A stretch of DNA of 64,000 nt from positions 124,001 to 188,000 of the forward strand of contig NZ_JAASAE010000003.1 of assembly GCF_012726205.1 (NCBI RefSeq), given 5' to 3'. The position numbers and the translations under genes were made by a program. Positions 49,239-57,631 of the stretch are shown here, in pieces. Under the pieces are notes generated by a model, which was not told where the DNA came from, searched no databases, and saw nothing but the letters and a program-made list of their open reading frames with translations. Each line of letters starts with the position of its first letter. Positions within the stretch are counted from its first letter, which is position 1. This DNA is from Rhodococcus sp. HNM0569. GTDB taxonomy: Bacteria > Actinomycetota > Actinomycetes > Mycobacteriales > Mycobacteriaceae.

Positions 49239-50033
49239 ATGGAGACAGACGGCCAGGTAGTGCTGGTCACCGGCGGCGTACGCGGCGTGGGAGCCGGCAT
49301 CAGCCGCGCATTCCTACGCGAGGGAGCCGTCGTGGTGGCGTGCGCCCGTCGACCGGCCGACGAGCCGATCGTCGAGAACGGCCGCGAGGTCGAGTTCGTC
49401 GCGTGCGACATCCGCGATCCCGACCAGGTGCAGCAGATGATCGACGACATCGTCGCCCGGCACGGGCGGCTCGACGTGCTGGTCAACAACGCGGGCGGAG
49501 CGCCGTTCGCGCTCGCGGCCGACGCGAGCCCACGATTCCACTCGAAGATCGTCGAGCTGAACCTGCTCGCACCGCTGCTCGTCGCGCAGGCCGCGAATGC
49601 CGTGATGCAACAGCAGGACGCGGGCGGCGCGATCGTGAACATCTCGAGCGTCAGCGGGTCGCGGCCGTCGCCGGGCACCGCCGCGTACGGCGCCGCCAAG
49701 GCGGGCATCGACAATCTCACGACATCGCTCGCGGTCGAGTGGGCCCCCAGGGTGCGGGTCAACTCGGTCGTCGTGGGTCTCGTGCGCACCGAGCTCGCGC
49801 ACATGCACTACGGCGACGACGACGGCATCGCGGCGGTGGGTGCGACCGTGCCGCTCGGCCGCATGGCCGTGCCGGAGGACATCGGCAACTGCGCCGTGTT
49901 CCTCGCGTCCGGCAAGGCCGCATACGTGAGCGGATCGACCCTGACGGTCCACGGCGGCGGCGAACGCCCCGCATTCCTGGACGCCGCGAATGCGGACGTC
50001 CCCGACATCAGCACCAGCAACACACGAGCATAG
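49239..50033 (+). CDS. Short-chain dehydrogenase (Rv3549c-like)
   Basis: This is a 264-residue classical short-chain dehydrogenase. The cofactor motif is TGGVRGVGAGIS, then NNAGG, and the active site is Ser in NISSVSGSR with YGAAK. The last about 20 residues are an unstructured tail. It heads the rightward operon opposite echA20, the position of Rv3549c in the KstR2 regulon. The ring C/D substrate is not established. The ATG follows GGAGGTAG. Confidence 0.82.
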   Translation: METDGQVVLVTGGVRGVGAGISRAFLREGAVVVACARRPADEPIVENGREVEFVACDIRDPDQVQQMIDDIVARHGRLDVLVNNAGGAPFALAADASPRFHSKIVELNLLAPLLVAQAANAVMQQQDAGGAIVNISSVSGSRPSPGTAAYGAAKAGIDNLTTSLAVEWAPRVRVNSVVVGLVRTELAHMHYGDDDGIAAVGATVPLGRMAVPEDIGNCAVFLASGKAAYVSGSTLTVHGGGERPAFLDAANADVPDISTSNTRA

Positions 50034-50045
50034 GAGCACGTTTTC

Positions 50046-50960
50046 ATGAGCGGATTGGTCGACGGCCGGGTCGTCATCGTCACCGGCGCGGGGCGCGGCA
50101 TCGGCCGCGCGCACGCACTCGCGTTCGCGGCGGAAGGTGCACGCGTCGTGGTCAACGACATCGGCGCGGGCCTCGACGGCTCGGCGACCGAGGAACATCC
50201 AGCCGAGCAGGTGGTCGCCGAGATCAAGGCAGCGGGCGGCGACGCCGTCGTCAACGGCGACGACGTCGCGTCGTGGGACGGTGCCGCGAACCTCGTGCGT
50301 ACCGCGATCGACACCTTCGGCCGGCTCGACGTGCTCGTCAACAATGCGGGCTTCCTGCGTGACCGCATGCTCGTCGGCATGAGCGAGGCCGAGTGGGACG
50401 CGGTCGTGCGAGTGCACCTCAAGGGGCATTTCGCGACGCTGCGGCACGCCGCGGAGTACTGGCGGGCGCAGTCCAAGGCGGGCACACCTGTCGACGCACG
50501 CATCATCAACACGAGTTCCGGTGCGGGGCTGCAGGGTTCGATCGGTCAGGGCAACTACGCGGCGGCGAAGGCCGGCATCGCGGAGCTCACGATCCAGGCG
50601 GCAGCGGAGTTGAAGAACTACGGCGTCACGGTCAACGCGATCGCGCCCGCTGCGCGCACGCGGATGACGCTCGGCGCGGGCGGCGCGATGGCCGATTCGA
50701 TGGCCGCACCCGACGACGGCTTCGATTCGATGGCGCCGGAGAACATCTCGCCGCTCGTCGTGTGGCTCGCCTCTGCCGAGGCGGCGGACGTCAGCGGACG
50801 TGTCTTCGAGGTCGAGGGCGGCAAGATCACGGTCGCCGAAGGCTGGCGGCACGGCCCGAGTCAGGACAAGGGCGCGCGCTGGGATCCGAAGGAGCTCGCG
50901 CCGGTCGTGACGGATCTGCTCGCGAAGGCCGAGACACCCACGCCGGTGTACGGCGCATAG
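50046..50960 (+). CDS. Short-chain dehydrogenase (Rv3548c-like)
   Basis: This is a 304-residue short-chain dehydrogenase of the larger (R)-3-hydroxyacyl-type group. Motifs: TGAGRGIGRAHALAF, NNAGFLRDRML, and the active site NTSSGAGLQGSIGQGNYAAAK. The C-terminal extension after VEGGKITVAEGWRHGP is typical of the HSD17B4/FOX2-like SDR domain. It lies 12 bp after the preceding SDR and is likely co-transcribed. It probably oxidises a hydroxyacyl-CoA in ring C/D degradation. Confidence 0.82.
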   Translation: MSGLVDGRVVIVTGAGRGIGRAHALAFAAEGARVVVNDIGAGLDGSATEEHPAEQVVAEIKAAGGDAVVNGDDVASWDGAANLVRTAIDTFGRLDVLVNNAGFLRDRMLVGMSEAEWDAVVRVHLKGHFATLRHAAEYWRAQSKAGTPVDARIINTSSGAGLQGSIGQGNYAAAKAGIAELTIQAAAELKNYGVTVNAIAPAARTRMTLGAGGAMADSMAAPDDGFDSMAPENISPLVVWLASAEAADVSGRVFEVEGGKITVAEGWRHGPSQDKGARWDPKELAPVVTDLLAKAETPTPVYGA

Positions 50961-51024
50961 GGCGTCGCCCACGCACCCGGGGATCCGCTGTGCGCCATCG
51001 GTAGCACGCGGACTGCTCCTCCGT

Positions 51025-51077
51025 GACATGGTCGGCGGTCGCCTCTCGTTCGGAGGTAGGCGGCCGCCGACCATGTC
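51025..51077. repeat. 53-nt imperfect palindrome
   Basis: Arms GACATGGTCGGCGG (51025-51038) and CCGCCGACCATGTC (51064-51077) pair perfectly. The 25-nt interior can extend the stem partly (CCTC/GAGG). It lies about 65 bp after the SDR gene and 150 bp before the rhodanese gene. It could be a terminator or a protein-binding site. Confidence 0.55.
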
Positions 51078-51228
51078 GGGTGCCCAGACGAGTGCGGATG
51101 GTTCTACGTCCGGGAGCGCACGGTGGTCCTCGAGCAGGTGCACACCAGCAACGGTTCCGGCCGGGCAGTCGCTCGTGAATGTGGCAGGGTGGCGGGCAGG
51201 CACATGCCGTCTCGGGACAGGAGCGCCG

Positions 51229-52086
51229 ATGTCCGCCAGTTCGCCCGTCGTGTCCGCGCGCGGGCTCGCCCGGATGATCGCAGGCGACCGTCCGGTGCGG
51301 GTCCTCGACGTGCGCTGGAGTCTCGCCGAACCGGACGGCCGCGCCGCCTTCGAGGCGGGCCACGTGCCGGGTGCGGTCTACGTCGACCTCGAAACCGAAC
51401 TGAGTGACCACTCGGTGTCCGGGCGCGGCCGCCATCCGCTTCCCCAGGGCGAGGAACTCGAGCGAGCACTGCGTCGGTGGGGCGTCGACGACGGGGACAC
51501 GATCGTCGCCTACGACGACTGGAATCGGGCCGGGGCGTCACGAGCGTGGTGGGTGCTGCGCGCCGCGGGCCGCGGTGACGTCCACATTCTCGACGGCGGG
51601 CTCGCGGCGGGGCGCGAGAGCGGGGGAGAGCTCGAGACCGGACGGGTCACGGCGACGTCGGGTTCGGTCTCGGTCGGCCACCGAGACCTGTATTCCGGCG
51701 CGATGCCCACCGTCACCGCGGACGACGCGGCGCGTCTCGCGGCCGAGGGGGCGCTCCTCGATGCCCGTGCGCCCGAACGGTTCCGTGGTGAGATCGAGCC
51801 GGTCGACCCGGTCGCGGGGCACGTTCCCGGTGCGTCGAACCTGCCGTCCACGGCGGTGCTGACGTCGGACGGGAGGTTCCGGGCAGCGGCCGAACTCGCG
51901 GAGGAGTTGTCCGCACACGGAGTCGACGGCACACGGCGTACCGCGACCTACTGCGGATCAGGCGTCACCGCGGCGGTCGTCGTGGCCGCGGCGCGGCGAG
52001 CAGGCCTCGATCTCGCGCTCTTCCCCGGCTCGTGGTCCGAGTGGGTGTCACGACCGGACGCCGAGGTCGAAACCGGCAATCGGTGA
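51229..52086 (+). CDS. Thiosulfate/3-mercaptopyruvate sulfurtransferase (double rhodanese)
   Basis: This is a 285-residue protein with two rhodanese domains. The first is inactive (DVRWSLAEPDGRAAFEAGHVPGAV, no Cys). The second has the active-site Cys in TYCGSGVTA. It transfers sulfur from thiosulfate or mercaptopyruvate to acceptors such as cyanide or thiols. The ATG at 51229 follows ACAGGAG; a longer upstream frame is not supported. It is convergent with xdhC. Confidence 0.88.
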   Translation: MSASSPVVSARGLARMIAGDRPVRVLDVRWSLAEPDGRAAFEAGHVPGAVYVDLETELSDHSVSGRGRHPLPQGEELERALRRWGVDDGDTIVAYDDWNRAGASRAWWVLRAAGRGDVHILDGGLAAGRESGGELETGRVTATSGSVSVGHRDLYSGAMPTVTADDAARLAAEGALLDARAPERFRGEIEPVDPVAGHVPGASNLPSTAVLTSDGRFRAAAELAEELSAHGVDGTRRTATYCGSGVTAAVVVAAARRAGLDLALFPGSWSEWVSRPDAEVETGNR

Positions 52087-52119
52087 ACGACCACGAGCCC
52101 CGGTCCTGGCGCCGACGGA

Positions 52120-53100
52120 TTACCGCCGCCGCGCGATGATCTCGGCCGCGATCGACACCGCTGTCTCGGCGGGGCCGCGGTTGCCGATGTCGAGGCCGAC
52201 CGGGCTCGACAATGCCTCGAGTTGCCGGGCCGACAGGCCGGCGTCGGTCAGCGCTCGTCGCCGGTTCGCATCGGCGGTGAGCGAGCCCATCGCGCCCACA
52301 TAGGCGGGTGGAACGGGCCATCGTGCATCGTCGAGGCATTCGAGCAGCACCGGCACGTCGATCTTCGGATCGTGCGTGAGCACCACGACGGCCGTGCGCG
52401 AATCGAACCGCCCGGCCTCGCGTTCGCGCGCGACGTAGTCGGACGGCCACTCGCACACGACGTCGTCGACGTCGGGGAAACGCGCACGGGTGGTGAAGAC
52501 GGGCCGCGCGTCGCACACCGTCACCCGATAGCCGAGTGCCTGGGCGAGCCGACCCGTCTCGGCGGCGAAGTCGGTCGAGCCCACTACGATCATGCGCGGC
52601 CGGGATACGAAACATCGCACCAGGTTTCCGTGGGCGTCGATTCCGCTGTGCTCGTTGTCCGCCCGCGCGCGGACGCGGTGCGTGCCCCGTGCGGGCCCGT
52701 CGAGGACCGTCTCGAGCACGATCGTCTCGTCGCGGGCCGCCGCGGCCGCCACCGCGCCCAATTGCGGCATCGCCTCGCGGTCGATGCGCTCGACGAGCAC
52801 GCTGAGTGAGCCCCCGCACGTGAGTCCGGGGGCCAGCAGGTCTCCGGTCGGCCCGTAGGTCTCGATGCGCGAGTGGCCGTCGGCGAGGACCTCGAGCGCC
52901 GTCTCGTACAGCGCCCCTTCGACGCATCCGCCCGAAATGCTGCCCACGACGGTGCCGTCGTGGCGGACCGCGAGCATTGCGCCGGGTTCGCGCGGTGAGG
53001 ACCCGTGCACCGAGATCACCGTAGCGGCCGCGACCGATCGGCCCGCGTGCCACTCGCGCGCGAGGGCGTCGAGCACCGGGTGTGCCGAATCTGCGGTCAT
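52120..53100 (-). CDS. xdhC: XdhC-family molybdenum cofactor maturation protein
   Basis: This is a 326-residue protein with the two XdhC/CoxI parts: an N-terminal domain (SVHGSSPREPGAMLAVRHDG, GSISGGCVEGALYE) and a C-terminal Rossmann domain (MIVVGSTDFAAETGRLAQALGYRVTVCDAR, VVLTHDPKIDVPVLLECL). XdhC-type proteins bind and protect Moco, help its sulfuration and insert it into xanthine-oxidase-family enzymes. Such an enzyme is encoded 5 kb to the right (57631-61425). It is divergent from the MarR gene. The ATG at 53100 is preferred over an in-frame GTG 12 bases upstream. Confidence 0.85.
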   Translation of the reverse strand: MTADSAHPVLDALAREWHAGRSVAAATVISVHGSSPREPGAMLAVRHDGTVVGSISGGCVEGALYETALEVLADGHSRIETYGPTGDLLAPGLTCGGSLSVLVERIDREAMPQLGAVAAAAARDETIVLETVLDGPARGTHRVRARADNEHSGIDAHGNLVRCFVSRPRMIVVGSTDFAAETGRLAQALGYRVTVCDARPVFTTRARFPDVDDVVCEWPSDYVAREREAGRFDSRTAVVVLTHDPKIDVPVLLECLDDARWPVPPAYVGAMGSLTADANRRRALTDAGLSARQLEALSSPVGLDIGNRGPAETAVSIAAEIIARRR

Positions 53101-53266
53101 GGCTTGCCTCACAATCGAACTGTCGCCGTGTGTCGCTGACGAGCATGTGGCGGGGCGACTACGAGAATCGTACAGTAGTTTTGCGCTAAGTTAAGTCCGA
53201 AGCGTGCGGTCCCTCCGCTCGCCGGTGAGTCGACAGCGGTCCGGAAGACCTTTGGGGAGTGGTGAG

Positions 53267-53800
53267 ATGGCTGGAGAAGACGGGGAGTTCGTCGACGGTG
53301 TCGGCGAGATTATCCGGCAGTGGGCGCAGACGCGCCCGGAACTCGACGTGTCCGGGCTCGAGATCTTCGGCAGGCTGCACCGCAGTTTCCTCTTGTACCG
53401 GTCGCAGATCCACTCGCTCTTCGAACGCTTCGGCACCAACGAGGCGGGCTTCGACGTCCTTGCGTGTCTGCGCCGTGCCGAGCCCACCTATCGGCGCACC
53501 GCCGGTGAACTGGCGAAGATGACCCTCGTGACGACCGGTGGGCTGACACTGCGCGTCAATCGACTCGAGGAAGCCGGGCTCGTCACGCGCGAGCGCGACG
53601 ATGTCGACGCGCGTGTCGTCTACGTGACGCTCACCGACATCGGGCGCAAACTGATCGACGACGTCGCCGATGCGCACTTCGCCGAGCTGACCCACATGCT
53701 GGCCGGGGTGCCTGCCAGGCACCGTCGTGAGCTCGCGGACCTGTTGTCCGAACTCGAGGGGTCGCTGCGCGCCGCGGACGAGAGTCGCCAGAACTCCTGA
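53267..53800 (+). CDS. MarR-family transcriptional regulator
   Basis: This is a 177-residue MarR protein. The winged helix reads RTAGELAKMTLVTTGGLTLRVNRLEEAGLVTRERDDVDARVVYVTLT. Flanking helices form the dimer region. The ATG follows GGGGAG. Between xdhC and this gene there is an AT-rich patch (about 53168-53195), likely to hold the promoters. It is the best candidate regulator of the downstream importer and hydroxylase genes, but no matching operator was found before those. Confidence 0.85.
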   Translation: MAGEDGEFVDGVGEIIRQWAQTRPELDVSGLEIFGRLHRSFLLYRSQIHSLFERFGTNEAGFDVLACLRRAEPTYRRTAGELAKMTLVTTGGLTLRVNRLEEAGLVTRERDDVDARVVYVTLTDIGRKLIDDVADAHFAELTHMLAGVPARHRRELADLLSELEGSLRAADESRQNS

Positions 53801-53830
53801 TACCGCCAGAACTCGTCATACAGGTCGGAG

Positions 53831-53868
53831 ACACGCGACGCCCCGCCACACGGCGGGGCGTCGCGTGT
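53831..53868 (+). terminator. 17-bp hairpin after the MarR gene
   Basis: Arms ACACGCGACGCCCCGCC (53831-53847) and GGCGGGGCGTCGCGTGT (53852-53868) pair perfectly around the loop ACAC, 31 bp after the MarR stop codon. This is a strong intrinsic-type terminator, without a T-tract. Confidence 0.75.
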
Positions 53869-53892
53869 ATGTGATCGGTAGCCGCGTTTCTG

Positions 53893-53912
53893 TTGCTACC
53901 GGTCGGTAGCAA
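53893..53912. promoter_or_regulatory. Perfect 8+8 palindrome, operator-like
   Basis: TTGCTACCGGTCGGTAGCAA has arms TTGCTACC and GGTAGCAA with a GGTC centre. It lies 173 bp before the importer promoter. It resembles a dimer-binding operator; the regulator is unknown. Confidence 0.45.
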
Positions 53913-54065
53913 GCGCGCTGGTACGACTCTCGGGAAAAAAGTTTCGGACTCGTTCCGGCTGGAGTCTCGAGACCCACAAGGCTGTGACCTGCGTCTCTCG
54001 CGTGGCTGCGGTATTCCGTGCATGTAACCCGCGCGTTAATCCTCCGACCAGCGCCCTTCCTGCTG

Positions 54066-54094
54066 TTGACCTCTTAGCGGCAAGGCAGTAAGAA
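54066..54094 (+). promoter_or_regulatory. Sigma-A-type promoter for the importer operon
   Basis: TTGACC (54066-54071), a 17-nt spacer and TAAGAA (54089-54094) fit the housekeeping promoter pattern. The expected transcription start is near 54101, giving a leader of about 84 nt before the lipoprotein ATG. Confidence 0.5.
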
Positions 54095-54184
54095 TCTCTT
54101 ACACCCAAGATGTTTGGCGCTCAGTTGCACCGCCAGCGGCACCCCAGCCCGGTGGCCGCGGCCTCCCCGAACGGAGAGATTCCT

Positions 54185-55156
54185 ATGCAGAAAACCCGCT
54201 TCGCCGCAGCGGCACTACTCGCAGGCAGCGCCCTCGTTCTCGCATCCTGCAGTGGCGCGAGTTCCGGTGCGAGCGCAGCCGACGGCGAGCTCGAGAAGAC
54301 CGAGGTCACGGTGGGCGTTCTTCCGCTCGCCGACTACGCGGCGGTGTACTGGGCCGACGAGCACGGACTGTTCGAAAAGGAAGGCCTGAAGGTCACCCTC
54401 GAGCCGATCCAGGGCGGGCCGATCGGCATCCAGAAGGTTGCCTCCGGCGAGCTCGATTTCGCGATCGCGAACTCGATCTCGTCGTCGATTTCGCAGGCGC
54501 AGGGTGCGCCGGTCACCAATGTCGCCCACACGGCGTCCTTGGGCGAGGGCAGTGGCATGGTATTCGTCGATCCGGATTCGCCGATCCGCACGATCGACGA
54601 CTTGGACGGAAAGACTCTCGGCACCAATACGACTCGCAACATCGGCGATGTCACGTTCAACAATCTCGCGAAGAGCGAGGGCAAGGACGTCGCCCCGAAC
54701 TTCATCGAGGTGCCGTTCCCGGAGATGGTCGCGGGCGTTCAGGCGGGATCGATCGAGGCCGGGTACGCGCCCGAGCCGTTCTCGTCCGCCGCCCGCGCCG
54801 CCGGCATGCGGCAGGTGGCCGATGTGACCACCGGGCCGAATGCGCATCTGGCCGCCTCGGTGTTCGTCGCGGGCGACAAGTTCGTGGACGCAAACCCCGA
54901 CACGACCGCGGCATTCGCGCGCGCCATCTACGCCGCCGGCGGCGAAATCACCGACAGCGAAGCGGAATTCCGCAGCTGGCTGCCGGGAGTCGCGAAGGTT
55001 CCCGACGAGGTCGCGCAGTCGATGGTGCTTCCGGTCTTCGCGTCCTCGCTCGATCTCACCGGCCTCGAAGCGGTGGCCGCGATGCTGAAGGAACAGGGCC
55101 TCGTGCCGGACGACTTCGACATCGCGGAGCACACATTCACCACGCCCGAGGACTGA
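54185..55156 (+). CDS. ABC importer substrate-binding lipoprotein (NMT1/SsuA-like)
   Basis: This is a 323-residue lipoprotein. The signal peptide ends in the lipobox LASC (Cys22), followed by a Ser/Gly/Ala linker. The mature part has the NMT1/SsuA/TauA-type start (VTVGVLPLADYAAVYWADEHGLFEKEGLKV) and GELDFAIANSIS. This family binds nitrate, sulfonates, taurine, thiamine precursors or aromatic acids, so the ligand cannot be set from sequence. The ATG follows GGAGAG. It heads the run of importer genes to 57631. Confidence 0.88.
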   Translation: MQKTRFAAAALLAGSALVLASCSGASSGASAADGELEKTEVTVGVLPLADYAAVYWADEHGLFEKEGLKVTLEPIQGGPIGIQKVASGELDFAIANSISSSISQAQGAPVTNVAHTASLGEGSGMVFVDPDSPIRTIDDLDGKTLGTNTTRNIGDVTFNNLAKSEGKDVAPNFIEVPFPEMVAGVQAGSIEAGYAPEPFSSAARAAGMRQVADVTTGPNAHLAASVFVAGDKFVDANPDTTAAFARAIYAAGGEITDSEAEFRSWLPGVAKVPDEVAQSMVLPVFASSLDLTGLEAVAAMLKEQGLVPDDFDIAEHTFTTPED

Positions 55157-55159
55157 GCC

Positions 55160-55951
55160 ATGAGTCTCCTCGCCGAACCGCTCAGCCGCGGCAAGCAGGT
55201 CGCGTACGGTGTCGCCGGTGTCGTCGGTACCGCGATGGTGGCCGAACTCGTACTCCGCAGTGGCGTGATCGACAAGCCGGGCCTGCCGGTCCCCACCAAT
55301 GTCGTGCGCGGCGTCGGATCCCTACTCGGTGAAGACAGCTTCTGGCAGGGAGTGTCCTTCACATTGCAGGAATGGATGCTCGGGCTCGCGTTCGCGACTG
55401 TCGCCGGCGTGGTGCTGGGGGGTCTGATGGGTGCGTTCTCGAAGGTGTTCGTCGCCTTCGAGCTTCCTGTCGAGGTCTTCCGCGTCCTGCCGTCCGTGGC
55501 AGTGGGGCCTGTGCTGGTGTTGTTGATCGGCGCGGGCATGCTGCCGTTGTCGATCACGGTGGCGCTCGCCTGTGTGTGGCCGATCCTGCTGAACACGATG
55601 TACGGCGTGCGCGGGACCGACGCGACAGCGGTGCAGACCGCACGAACACTAGGGCTGAGCAGCCTCGGCATCCTTGCTCGAATCAAGATTCCAAGCGCAC
55701 TTCCCTTCGCGTTCACCGGTATTCGGGTGTCTGCGTCGATCGGCCTGATCGTCGCTGTCAGTGCCGAGCTGCTCATCGGCAATGGTGAAGGCATCGGCGG
55801 GTACATCCTCGTCAACAGTGCGAACTCCACGAATCTCGACGTCGTGTACGCAGCGACTGTCGTGGCGGGCGTCCTCGGCGTCGTCGTCAGCGGCGTGTTC
55901 GCCGTCGTCGACAACAAGGTGTTCGCGTGGAAGAAGGGATTGGCGCAATGA
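55160..55951 (+). CDS. ABC importer permease 1 (SsuC/TauC family)
   Basis: This is a 263-residue inner-membrane permease with about six membrane segments. The coupling helix motif is the BPD_transp_1 EAA loop, near TARTLGLSSLGILARIKIPSALPFAFTGIR. It starts three bases after the binding-protein stop. It forms a heterodimeric channel with the next permease. Confidence 0.88.
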   Translation: MSLLAEPLSRGKQVAYGVAGVVGTAMVAELVLRSGVIDKPGLPVPTNVVRGVGSLLGEDSFWQGVSFTLQEWMLGLAFATVAGVVLGGLMGAFSKVFVAFELPVEVFRVLPSVAVGPVLVLLIGAGMLPLSITVALACVWPILLNTMYGVRGTDATAVQTARTLGLSSLGILARIKIPSALPFAFTGIRVSASIGLIVAVSAELLIGNGEGIGGYILVNSANSTNLDVVYAATVVAGVLGVVVSGVFAVVDNKVFAWKKGLAQ

Positions 55952-56841
55952 CCGTTGCCTCCACCGAACGGGCCACACCGACCTCACCACGGGCGCGTCC
56001 CCTGACCACGGCGACGGACGCCCGCAAGCGGTCTTCGCGGGCGTGGCACCGGGCCGGCCGGTTCGGATTGCGGCTGATCGTTCCGGTCGTCATCGTCGCG
56101 GCGTGGTACGGGCTGTCGAGGTCCGAGATCGGCGAACTGTTCGTCGCGAACCCCGCCGACGCCTTCACCCGGGTGTTCGACGACTACTTCGGCACCGACC
56201 CGAGCCGGGCATTCCTGGGCGATGCGACCTTCGATCACCTGATACCGAGTGTCTACCGCGCGATGGCCGGTCTCGTGCTGGCACTCGTGCTCGGCGTCGG
56301 AATCGGAATCGCACTGGGCACCAGCCGGGTTCTCACAGCCCTGTTCCAGCCGTTGATCCATCTCGGCCGATCGCTTCCGAGTCCGGCATTGCTCGGTGTC
56401 TTCTTCCTGTTGTTCGGTACCGGCGACAGCCCCAAGATATTCCTCATCGCGTTCAGTGTCGTGTGGCCGATCCTGTTCAACACGATCGACGGTGTGCAGA
56501 GTGTGGGTGTCGGAAGGATGCAGGCGGCCGCGGTGTTCCGGATACCCCGGTGGAATGTTCTGACACGCATCATTCTTCCCGGCGCTGCGCCGAAGATCTT
56601 TGCGGGCGTGCGCACTGCAATGTCCTTGTCGCTCATCATCATGATCATCTCGGAACTGCAGAAGGCCGAGAACGGCCTCGGATACCAACTCGTGATGACT
56701 CAGCGCAATTTCGACTACACCGGCTTCTGGGCCGTCCTGATCGTGCTCGCCGCTCTCGGGGTGGTTCTCAACATCGTGTTCAAGGCCGTCGAACGGCGCG
56801 CCCTGGCTTGGCACCGAGGAGTGACTGCTCAAGATGACTAG
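55948..56841 (+). CDS. ABC importer permease 2 (SsuC/TauC family)
   Basis: This is a 297-residue permease with a polar N-terminal tail of about 40 residues and six membrane segments. The EAA loop reads AAAVFRIPRWNVLTRIILPGAAPKIFAGVR. The ATG overlaps the previous stop by four bases. Two unlike permeases in one operon mark a heterodimeric channel, less usual for the SsuABC/TauABC type, which mostly use a homodimer. Confidence 0.87.
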   Translation: MTVASTERATPTSPRARPLTTATDARKRSSRAWHRAGRFGLRLIVPVVIVAAWYGLSRSEIGELFVANPADAFTRVFDDYFGTDPSRAFLGDATFDHLIPSVYRAMAGLVLALVLGVGIGIALGTSRVLTALFQPLIHLGRSLPSPALLGVFFLLFGTGDSPKIFLIAFSVVWPILFNTIDGVQSVGVGRMQAAAVFRIPRWNVLTRIILPGAAPKIFAGVRTAMSLSLIIMIISELQKAENGLGYQLVMTQRNFDYTGFWAVLIVLAALGVVLNIVFKAVERRALAWHRGVTAQDD

Positions 56842-57631
56842 TACCGAACTCACCGCAGAGCACACGGGCGGCACCTCGGCCGCGCTCGCTCTCGACGGGA
56901 TCTCGAAGACCTACGGCACGAACATGGCGGTGCGGGACATCACCGCGGATGTGCCCGCAGGCAAGGTCAGCGTCATCGTCGGGCCGTCCGGCTGCGGCAA
57001 GTCGACGCTGCTGCGCATCATCAGTGGCCTCGACACACCCACCGAGGGCGCTGTGACCTTCAACGGCGAACGCGTGACGGGTGTGCCGGACGGGCTCGCG
57101 ATGGTCTTCCAGGACTACTCGCGGTCGCTGTTTCCGTGGATGCACGTCGACAAGAACATCGGCTTTCCGCTCGGGAAACTGCCTGCCGCGCAGCGTCGTG
57201 AGCGGGTGCAGGAGGCGATCGACGCGGTCGGCCTGTCGGGCAAGGAAAAGCTCTATCCGTGGCAGATGTCGGGCGGAATGCAGCAGCGCGTCGCGATCGC
57301 CCGGGCGCTCGCGAGTCATCCCTCACTGTTGTTGATGGACGAGCCGTACGCCTCGGTCGACGCGCAGACGCGGGCGGACCTCGAAGACCTGTTGTTGCAG
57401 ATTCAGGCGAAGCTCGGCATCACCGTCCTGGTGGTCACCCACGACATCGACGAGAGCGTCTACCTCGCCGACCACATCATCGTGCTGTCGAAGCCGCCGA
57501 GTGTGGTCGCCGAAACCATCGAGGTCGACCTGCCGAGGCCGCGCGACCAGGTCACCACGAAGGAAGATCCCCGTTTCACCTCGATTCGCGCCCACGTGAC
57601 GAAGCTGCTCCGCCGCACGGAAGCGGCCTGA
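56834..57631 (+). CDS. ABC importer ATPase (SsuB/TauB family)
   Basis: This is a 265-residue ATPase. Walker A is GPSGCGKST, the Q-loop is MVFQDYSRSLFPW, the signature is SGGMQQR, Walker B is LLLMDEPYAS, and the H-loop is VTHDIDES. The start overlaps the permease 2 end by 8 nt. The C-terminal part after LSKPPSVVAETIEVDLPRPR is typical of nitrate/sulfonate/taurine ATPases. Confidence 0.92.
   Translation: MTSTELTAEHTGGTSAALALDGISKTYGTNMAVRDITADVPAGKVSVIVGPSGCGKSTLLRIISGLDTPTEGAVTFNGERVTGVPDGLAMVFQDYSRSLFPWMHVDKNIGFPLGKLPAAQRRERVQEAIDAVGLSGKEKLYPWQMSGGMQQRVAIARALASHPSLLLMDEPYASVDAQTRADLEDLLLQIQAKLGITVLVVTHDIDESVYLADHIIVLSKPPSVVAETIEVDLPRPRDQVTTKEDPRFTSIRAHVTKLLRRTEAA

Larger units (their letters stand above)
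53801..54184. other. Non-coding stretch before the ABC importer operon
   Basis: This 384-nt stretch holds a 17-bp hairpin (53831-53868), a 20-nt perfect palindrome (53893-53912), a poly-A run at 53935-53940 and a sigA-type promoter (54066-54094). Between about 53950 and 54060 I see nothing that can be named. No ORF with a ribosome site is supported here. Confidence 0.6.

Noticed and set aside
54101-54184. Riboswitch in the importer leader
   Set aside because: The 84-nt leader has GC-rich pairing but no conserved riboswitch core that I recognise.
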